DNA from: Bacteroidales bacterium
Lineage (GTDB): Bacteria > Bacteroidota > Bacteroidia > Bacteroidales > WRLA01
Length of the DNA: 39,703 nucleotides
Direction of reading: 5' to 3'
NCBI GenBank assembly: GCA_009777825.1
Contig: WRLA01000023.1
Coordinates: 1 to 39,703, forward strand
The notes beneath the pieces were generated by a model. That model was not told the DNA's origin, did no database searches, and saw only the letters and a program-made list of their open reading frames with translations. Below are positions 34,742 through 39,703 of the stretch, piece after piece. Each line of letters opens with the position of its first letter. Within the stretch, counting starts at the first letter, position 1. The position numbers and the translations under genes were made by a program.

Positions 34742-37045
34742 TTATTGTTTCACCACTTTTCGCGTTACACTTCCGTTTTCCGTCGTTACCTGCAGGAAAT
34801 AGACGCCGGTCGGCAGGTGGGAGAGGTCGAGGGTGGGTAGTGAGTAGTGAATAGTGAGTATGTGAGTACTGACGGCACGTCCCATGACATCATAAATGGC
34901 AACGTCGCATATCTCACATCGCACATCGCATATCGTTATCAACCCACTCGTCGGGTTCGGATAAACCTGTAGAGACGGATAATTATCCGTCTTTACATCG
35001 CCAATTCCCACTCCTTCTGCGAACACCACGTGTATTTCGTGGTCGGCGGAAACGTTGTTGAAGGTATAGGAGCCGGCGGCGACGGCGTTGGGATTGTTGG
35101 CGCCGTCCACGAGGACAGTTTCGATGTGGTAGCCGGCGTTGGCGGTGATGATGAAGGTGATATCGTCGTCGTCTTCGACGATGACTTCGCCGGCGGGGGT
35201 GATGGCGCCGTAGGCGAGGTTGTTGACGGTGGCGGTGATGGTGTAGAGCGGTTTGTCGCTGTCGGTGGTGGTGAAGGTGGCGGATGGACTTTCGGGAGAG
35301 GCGTAGTGGGAAGCGGTCTCGGCGTAGCGTTGGGTGAAACTGTAGGGGGTGTTGGGCGACAAGCCGGAGAAGAGGGGCGTCGGCTGCCAGTCGCCGCCGT
35401 CGCGACGGTATTCGCATCCGGCGACGGTGGTGAGGGTGATGGTGGTGGCGGTGGCGTTGGCGAGGGTTGGGGCGGCGGGGGCGTCTTGCGAGGCTCTAAC
35501 TTTGATTGTCAGGGCTTGATAGTTGTTGTCGCCCACAGATATAGGATGACTCCCATCCACAGCGCTGCCTGTATGTGAATCACGTTGATAAATAACGTGT
35601 ATTTTCCTTTCGTTCTCCGATGCATAACTCTTGTCTGACATCCAGGGGAAAACACATTCGGTACCATCATACTCCGATCCTTTATTTAACGCTTCAATAT
35701 CCGACCAGGTTTTTCCTAAATCTTCTGAGAATCTTGAATAAAGTCTAAAATAATACTCGTTAGTAGTTGCGTCAAGTGTATAATCGGTCATTGAAGCAAA
35801 TACAAAATAGATCTTGTCATCATTTTTATCAATGGTAATGGTTGGCATTGTTGCAGCAGTAGAACGGTTATATTTTCCATGAGCGCCAAAGTCGGTGAAT
35901 GAATATGGAAAATCCGTCAGGTCTCCATTGTATGGTAAAGAGGTGTTTTCGTCAATGGGGACTATATAGCCGACATAATTACTTGGCATTGGTTCTTCGC
36001 CACGATAAATCCAGTTTGTTTGTTCTATCTCCTCAATAAGGTTAATGGTGTATGCCGGCATATCTTCATTCCAATATAAAATACAGCCTAAGCCGGGCAG
36101 GTATTGGTTCGCATCGTTACTCCATCCACACTCAAAAGCAACATGAAGATCTCCCTTTGAATCCCATGCTGCCGAGGTATAGTAAGGGTATAGAATGCCA
36201 TCGCTGTCAAGACTCCCAAAATCCAAACTCGAAGCATAAACGTTCGGATGATTATAAAACACTTTTCTGTTCCATGTATCGCCATTGTTGTCGGAATAGA
36301 TAACATGACCATCAGACCAACGGTCAGCAATGACTAATGAAATGCGGTTCGGTATAACAGGATCGTTAAAACTTGTGGTTTCCATGAAGTAGTAACTATT
36401 TGCGCCAAGTTCTTTTGCGTAAGGTAGTTGAAAATAGTCCAAACGTAGATCAATATCCCAGGTATTTCCACCGTCGGGCGTTCTGCTGTAGTATAACACA
36501 TTCTCATCAGTAACAGTAACGAGATGCACAATGTCATTATTTGGACCGCTCGTCGTAACGCTGGGAAATATAGCCCTATTTGGATTCCCCGCACCTGTAT
36601 ATATCTTATCAAATATCACCCAGTTATTTCCCATTCTGTTCTCACAAGTCAACAACAAGATTTTGTTATCATCGGTTTGAGCAGCAACGATTACCCCATT
36701 GTTACCATAACGGGCAATGGTTCCGAAGCCTGTTTTTTCACCTTCGATTCGGGCTACAGAAGCATGCCATTCATTACCATCGTAATAGGCATATCCCGTA
36801 CCCATATCTGCTTGACCGGTAGTGTGAGATTGCATAAAAACGGCGCTAATCCAACCATCTTCCCAAACAACTATTTGGTTTCTTGCTCCTTGATTGGTAT
36901 TCTTGTCATACGTTGTTTCACCGATGAAAGAGTCGGTAATGCTTTCAATAAAACTGCCTCTTTCACGACTTGTTGCGCTAAATGCCATACCCGCTATGAG
37001 TAGCATTATTCCGACTTTCCCAAAATTTTTGAATTTCTTTTGCAT
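34742..37045 (-). CDS. T9SS-exported BNR/sialidase-like protein
   Basis: This is a 767-aa protein. Signal peptide about 1-24. Residues 40-515 form a beta-propeller-like region with three Asp-box repeats (S-x-D-x-G-x-T-W type): SRTPDGGNTW (187-196), SDNNGDTW (251-258) and SEDLGKTW (440-447). Such folds occur in sialidases and many non-catalytic carbohydrate-binding proteins. The full Arg-triad of a sialidase was not seen, so enzyme activity is uncertain. A Fn3-like module (about 522-594) and a repeat domain of the Listeria-Bacteroides type (600-676, YTITATVNNLAYGAITPAG) follow. A T9SS type A tail begins at VYPNPTSG (694-701) and ends TRKVVKQ. Within this tail, CDVRCEICDV (706-715) and THILTIHYSLPT come from inserted DNA repeats. 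Promoter and shared operator lie upstream. Confidence 0.82.
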   Translation of the reverse strand: MQKKFKNFGKVGIMLLIAGMAFSATSRERGSFIESITDSFIGETTYDKNTNQGARNQIVVWEDGWISAVFMQSHTTGQADMGTGYAYYDGNEWHASVARIEGEKTGFGTIARYGNNGVIVAAQTDDNKILLLTCENRMGNNWVIFDKIYTGAGNPNRAIFPSVTTSGPNNDIVHLVTVTDENVLYYSRTPDGGNTWDIDLRLDYFQLPYAKELGANSYYFMETTSFNDPVIPNRISLVIADRWSDGHVIYSDNNGDTWNRKVFYNHPNVYASSLDFGSLDSDGILYPYYTSAAWDSKGDLHVAFECGWSNDANQYLPGLGCILYWNEDMPAYTINLIEEIEQTNWIYRGEEPMPSNYVGYIVPIDENTSLPYNGDLTDFPYSFTDFGAHGKYNRSTAATMPTITIDKNDDKIYFVFASMTDYTLDATTNEYYFRLYSRFSEDLGKTWSDIEALNKGSEYDGTECVFPWMSDKSYASENERKIHVIYQRDSHTGSAVDGSHPISVGDNNYQALTIKVRASQDAPAAPTLANATATTITLTTVAGCEYRRDGGDWQPTPLFSGLSPNTPYSFTQRYAETASHYASPESPSATFTTTDSDKPLYTITATVNNLAYGAITPAGEVIVEDDDDITFIITANAGYHIETVLVDGANNPNAVAAGSYTFNNVSADHEIHVVFAEGVGIGDVKTDNYPSLQVYPNPTSGLITICDVRCEICDVAIYDVMGRAVSTHILTIHYSLPTLDLSHLPTGVYFLQVTTENGSVTRKVVKQ
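34832..34935. repeat. short repeats translated inside the T9SS tail
   Basis: Two simple blocks, 34832-34864 (AGTGAGTAGTGAATAGTGAG) and 34903-34935 (CGCATATCTCACATCGCACA and on), fall in frame inside the sorting domain of the BNR gene. The second is the same CACATCTCACATCGC family as the tandem array at 38945-39013. Confidence 0.6.
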
Positions 37046-37072
37046 TTTAAAACTATTAATTATTCATGGGCG

Positions 37073-37080
37073 CAAAGGTA
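37073..37080 (-). promoter_or_regulatory. -7 box for the BNR gene
   Basis: TACCTTTG on the minus strand, 27 nt before the start codon. Confidence 0.6.
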
Positions 37081-37102
37081 CAGCGTTTTCCAATACTACA
37101 TA

Positions 37103-37118
37103 TACGTAATTTTACGTA
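37103..37118 (-). promoter_or_regulatory. inverted-repeat operator or activator site
   Basis: TACGTAAAATTACGTA (minus strand) is a 7+7 inverted repeat with a 2-bp centre. It ends 22 bp upstream of the -7 box, where a -33 element would normally lie. The same site, at exactly the same spacing, precedes the 38092 lipoprotein. Confidence 0.6.
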
Positions 37119-37129
37119 GATGGGTGTTT

Positions 37130-37300
37130 TTTTTTGCCACGAATGCACGAATTTCTCTGTGTAACTCTGTGAACTCTGTGCCTCTGTGCTGGAAAAAAAT
37201 ATTCAACACAGAGACAGCCCCTTTTGCCTCCGGCATTTTCCCCAAAAGGGGAAAAGAAAAGGAAGATACTTTTTGGAGGACACGGAGGTTCACAGAGTTT
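37130..37300. repeat. CTCTGTG/CACAGAG palindrome split by a second element
   Basis: The left part equals the 33060 copy (GCCACGAATGCACGAATTTC..., loop GGAAAAAAATATTC). After CAACACAGAGACA the palindrome is broken by about 60 bp (37216-37276) holding a CCCCTTTTG.../CCCCAAAAGGGG hairpin, and then resumes with GGACACGGAGGTTCACAGAG. It is an insertion of one small repeat inside another. Confidence 0.75.
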
Positions 37301-38092
37301 TTAATCTTGGTCATCATAAAACTCCTTGCTATTTACAATTTTATCTTTATAAAAACGTGTGCCGTCCCATTTGTAGATCGCCATCATGAATGGGGCGCTG
37401 TAATAGTCGTAATCGCTGTTCTCATCCCAGAATTTAAAGTGGTTGGGATTGACGCGGAATCCTTCTTTGTCGAAGCCGTTGTAGTTGAGTTCCATTTTTT
37501 TGTTGAAATGCGCTTTGGCTCTGTTATAAAGCCGTTGGCTGTCGAAGTTGGTTTCGACAATCATTTCGTCAACGGTCGGCATCTCCATCGGACGTTCCAT
37601 TTCGGTGAATGTCTGCGATTCGATGTCGTAGTTCAGGGTTTTGTCCGACATTAATAAATACCCGTCCAAGTACGACCCGTATTGCACAATCAAGACGATA
37701 TTGCGGTTGTCTTCGGTCAGATAGCCTGCCATCATCCATTCGTAGCGTGTGTAGTAGTACTCATCTTCGTACCAATGAGAAAAAACGGTAGGGTTGACGT
37801 AGTTGTCGTTGCCGGCATATTCGGTTACTACGTCGCGGCGCTGGTCTTCCGCCTTGAGGTAGTCGGGCATGACCGACGCGGGAAGTTGGTAGATGACGTT
37901 CAGCAACAATTCGCTGAATGCTGCGTCGGTCATTCCTGATGGTTGTTGTTCTTCCGATGGCTGCGGGACGACGGCAAGGGTGTCCGCTGCGTCCGCTACT
38001 TCGGATGCTGTTGTCTTCGGTTGTTGTCCTCCGCAGGATGCCGCACTGATGATGATGGCGGCGATTGCTGTTAAAATGTTTACTTTGTTCAT
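37301..38092 (-). CDS. 263-aa lipoprotein of unknown function
   Basis: Lipoprotein signal with Cys20 (SAASCGGQQP), encoded by the 77 bp nearly identical to the 34608 gene. A disordered Ala/Glu/Gln linker (25-55) follows. The mature domain (60-263) holds many Tyr and Trp residues (SHWYEDEYYYTRYEWMMAGYLTEDNRNIVLIVQYGSYLDGYLL, HFKFWDENSDYDYYSAPFMMAIYKWDGTRFYKD). No family recognised. It has a clear promoter and two copies of the inverted-repeat site upstream, so it is probably co-regulated with the BNR gene. It is first in the minus-strand lipoprotein block. Confidence 0.77.
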   Translation of the reverse strand: MNKVNILTAIAAIIISAASCGGQQPKTTASEVADAADTLAVVPQPSEEQQPSGMTDAAFSELLLNVIYQLPASVMPDYLKAEDQRRDVVTEYAGNDNYVNPTVFSHWYEDEYYYTRYEWMMAGYLTEDNRNIVLIVQYGSYLDGYLLMSDKTLNYDIESQTFTEMERPMEMPTVDEMIVETNFDSQRLYNRAKAHFNKKMELNYNGFDKEGFRVNPNHFKFWDENSDYDYYSAPFMMAIYKWDGTRFYKDKIVNSKEFYDDQD

Positions 38093-38127
38093 CGTTCTAT
38101 ATTATTTATATGGTTTAAAAATTTGTG

Positions 38128-38135
38128 CAAAGGTA
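38128..38135 (-). promoter_or_regulatory. -7 box for the 38092 lipoprotein
   Basis: TACCTTTG on the minus strand, 35 nt before the start codon. Confidence 0.6.
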
Positions 38136-38157
38136 GATAATGTGGAGAGAAAAAAAA

Positions 38158-38199
38158 TACGTAATTTTACGAAGACGGACATACGTAATTTTACGAAGA
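38158..38199 (-). promoter_or_regulatory. two tandem inverted-repeat sites
   Basis: Two copies of TACGTAATTTTACGAAGA (plus strand), at 38158 and 38182, are 24 bp apart. The nearer one starts 22 bp from the -7 box, as at 37103. Tandem spacing of about two helix turns suits two dimers bound on the same DNA face. Confidence 0.6.
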
Positions 38200-38406
38200 T
38201 TTTTGCGATGTGCAACGGATGAGCAGGGCAAGTAGGTATTCCCTTATTTTCAAACAAATAGGAAAGTTTAAAAAAAAAGAGGTGTTTAAAAAAAAATTAT
38301 AACTATATCTCGCTGTTGCTCAACAGTTTACGATAAAAAATGCTGTTTTTTGCGAAAAGAAATCAAATTTTTTTTTAAAAAGTCGTTATTGTATGTAAAA
38401 AAGATG

Positions 38407-38545
38407 TACTTTTGCAGCGCTTTTTTGAAATGTGCAAAAAGCCGTTATAGATAGAATTATTAGAAGAATTGAATTTTTGAGTGCGACGATTTCTTAAAAC
38501 AGTAGATGCGATAAAATGGAGAACCTGCGAAAAAACGCAGGTTTT
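38407..38545 (+). ncRNA. candidate small RNA
   Basis: A -7 box TACTTTTG (38407-38414) is followed about 110 nt later by a terminator-like hairpin, ACCTGCG-AAAAAA-CGCAGGT with TTTT after it (38522-38545). No open frame of note lies between. A ~125-nt transcript starting near 38421 would fit a Bacteroidota small RNA. No known RNA family is recognised. Confidence 0.35.
38522..38545 (+). terminator. Rho-independent terminator-like hairpin
   Basis: A 7-9 bp stem (AACCTGCG / CGCAGGTT), loop of six A and a short T-run TTTTCG. The T-run is weak. Confidence 0.45.
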
Positions 38546-38680
38546 CGTCGTTGAATATGGCAGTTTTTTCGCAAAATTTAACAAAAAATTAACGATTTCA
38601 GACCGGCTCAATGGAACGGAAAACACTTTCGTCTTCACTTTCCTGCGCACACTTTTATTTTATATTATACACTCTGTAGC

Positions 38681-38716
38681 CCTGTCGTCCGCGCCCTGCG
38701 GGCGGCAGGTTTTTTT
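38681..38716 (+). terminator. strong Rho-independent terminator
   Basis: CCTGTCGTCCGC pairs with GCGGGCGGCAGG (12 bp with two wobbles), loop GCCCT, followed by seven T. It ends plus-strand transcription, perhaps of the small RNA with read-through. Confidence 0.65.
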
Positions 38717-38730
38717 GAAGCAAATGGCAT

Positions 38731-38814
38731 TAGCCACGAATTACACACACACCCCAGCCCCCCCAAAGGAGGAGGAAAGAGGAAATTTGTGATCATTAGT
38801 GTAATTAGTGGCTA
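38731..38814. repeat. TAGCCACGAATTACAC inverted repeat
   Basis: TAGCCACGAATTACAC (38731-38746) is mirrored by GTGTAATTAGTGGCTA (38799-38814). The loop contains a CCCCAGCCCCCCC run and GGAGGAGG. It is a relative of the GCCACGAATGCACGAA start of the repeats at 33060 and 37130. The rest of 38815-38899 is gene-free and holds TTCTTTGACATATTGA at 38836-38851. Confidence 0.65.
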
Positions 38815-38899
38815 AAGGCTACAACATAAAAATGTTCTTTGACATATTGAATTTTACCGGAAAAGCGGGATGAGAGTTGAGAGTTAATCTTATTATTTT

Positions 38900-39013
38900 C
38901 AGCACAGAGACGCGGAGACCACAGAGTTTCACAGAGAATGTCTTGTGTCTCACATCTCACATCGCACATCTCACATCGCACATCTCACATCTCACATCGC
39001 AAATCCCACATCT
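38900..39013. repeat. CACAGAG half-palindrome plus CACATCTCACATCGC tandem array
   Basis: 38900-38936 is one arm of the CACAGAG palindrome. It is followed at about 38947-39013 by five to seven copies of a 7-11 bp unit CACATCTC/CACATCGC. The array ends directly before the promoter of the last gene. Confidence 0.7.
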
Positions 39014-39025
39014 CAAAAAAAGTCG

Positions 39026-39033
39026 TATCTTTG
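39026..39033 (+). promoter_or_regulatory. -7 box for the Rpn-type gene
   Basis: TATCTTTG lies 21 nt before the ATG at 39055. The upstream -33 region consists of the CACATCTC array, so promoter strength might vary with repeat number. Confidence 0.5.
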
Positions 39034-39054
39034 CACAAAAATAATTTAAAGATT

Positions 39055-39703
39055 ATGAAGGAAGTACGGATACGCAGTATGATCTCTTTTGATTGGGCGA
39101 TGAAGCGGTTGCTCCGTCAGAAAGCTAACTTCGAGGTCTTGGAGGGCTTTTTGAGCGAGTTGCTTCGCCGCAAGATCGTCATCAAGAGCATTGGCGAGAG
39201 CGACGGGAACCAGACCGACGAAAACGACAAATACAACCGAGTGGACATCTTAGTCGAAGCCGACAACAAAGAGATCGTCATCATCGAAATGCAGTTTTAC
39301 GGCGAGGACGACTACTTCAAACGTATGCTCTACGGCGTGAGCAAATCCATCACCGACTACATGTACGAAGGCGATGCCTACAGCAAGGTTCGCAAAGTCT
39401 ATTCCATCAACATCGTCTATTTCGACCTTGGCGTAGGGAAAGACTATGTCTATCACGGCATCACTAACTTCACCGGACTCCACACCCACGACGAACTGCA
39501 ACTTGACAAGAAACAACGCACTGTTTACGAAAAAGAGTTTGTCGGCGACTTGTACCCCGAATACTATATCCTGAAGGTCAACAACTTCGACGACGTCGCC
39601 AAAGACACCTTAGACGAATGGATCTACTACCTGAAGAACAACAAGATACGGGACGACTTCACGGCGCAAGGCTTAGAGCAAGCCCGTGAGCGGTTGGCAT
39701 ACG
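39055..39703 (+). CDS. Rpn/PD-(D/E)XK nuclease family transposase, 5' part
   Basis: It is open to the window end (216 codons seen, no stop). The sequence MKEVRIRSMISFDWAMKRLLRQKANFEVLEGFLSELL... is the usual start of the PDDEXK_2/Rpn family. The core is RVDILVEADNKEIVIIEMQFYGEDDYFKRMLYGVSKSI, with the Asp and then E-x-Q in place of E-x-K at about residues 64-81. Such proteins are nucleases linked to recombination or small-scale transposition, and occur in many copies in Bacteroidota. The end (about 205-216, GLEQARERLAY) begins the helical tail usual in the family. The C-terminus is missing because of the window edge only. Confidence 0.88.
   Translation, partial: MKEVRIRSMISFDWAMKRLLRQKANFEVLEGFLSELLRRKIVIKSIGESDGNQTDENDKYNRVDILVEADNKEIVIIEMQFYGEDDYFKRMLYGVSKSITDYMYEGDAYSKVRKVYSINIVYFDLGVGKDYVYHGITNFTGLHTHDELQLDKKQRTVYEKEFVGDLYPEYYILKVNNFDDVAKDTLDEWIYYLKNNKIRDDFTAQGLEQARERLAY

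Noticed and set aside
35030..35578. 182-aa Gly/Val-rich plus-strand frame
   Set aside because: Antisense of the BNR gene C-terminal domains; composition is an artefact of GC-rich codons.
34742..37045. call as an active sialidase
   Set aside because: Asp boxes alone also occur in non-catalytic propellers; the Arg triad and FRIP motif were not seen.
38481..38792. 103-aa plus-strand frame
   Set aside because: It crosses two hairpins with T-runs and an inverted repeat and shows no protein features.
38947..39013. CRISPR-like short repeats
   Set aside because: Units of 7-11 bp without spacers; a simple tandem array.

Overview
The window reads as the chromosome of a member of the phylum Bacteroidota, most likely an uncultured Bacteroidales. 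Evidence seen directly: many start sites sit 20-60 nt downstream of the Bacteroidota -7 box TAnnTTTG (clear cases upstream of secA, the SNF transporter, the 5'-nucleotidase, the BNR protein and a lipoprotein). Secreted proteins end in type IX secretion (T9SS) sorting domains. Gene neighbourhoods are typical of the order: folP-cdaA, and DUF1599 followed by a DoxX/MauE membrane protein. No rRNA, tRNA, CRISPR array or prophage was recognised.

Layout. 1-5985 is accessory DNA: a cut-off IS1182-type transposase, a two-gene operon for a secreted LRR protein and a GH16 glucanase, a TIR-domain stump, a second transposase remnant, and a 475-aa protein that joins a putative PD-(D/E)XK nuclease to a C-terminal J-domain. 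This last gene and the TIR stump are bordered by short sequences resembling integron attC recombination sites. 5986-21101 is mostly housekeeping: a giant TPR protein with a 489-bp tandem repeat, yciO, cdaA and folP, DUF1599, DoxX, a conserved hypothetical protein, pepD, a SpoIIE-like phosphatase and an SNF-family transporter. 21132-28479 holds secA, an AAA ATPase-nuclease, a tightly overlapping three-gene cassette (DUF3791, DUF3990, small protein) that looks like a toxin-antitoxin locus, and a periplasmic 5'-nucleotidase. 28553-38092 is a minus-strand block of unknown cytoplasmic proteins, four lipoproteins sharing an almost identical export leader, and a large T9SS-exported BNR protein. 38093-39054 is repeat-rich and gene-free, with a possible small RNA. 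The window ends inside an Rpn/PD-(D/E)XK transposase-type nuclease.

The most distinctive property is invasion by small palindromic repeats, several of them inside genes without breaking the frame. A 156-bp inverted-repeat element adds 52 codons to folP. A 93-bp repeat adds three 31-aa units to the protein at 15219. Short repeats are also translated inside the T9SS domain of the BNR protein. Other points of interest are the nuclease-J-domain cassette gene, the DUF3791/DUF3990 cassette, and an inverted-repeat site placed exactly 22 bp upstream of the -7 box of two secreted-protein genes. All functions are assigned by reading motifs; no database search was possible.
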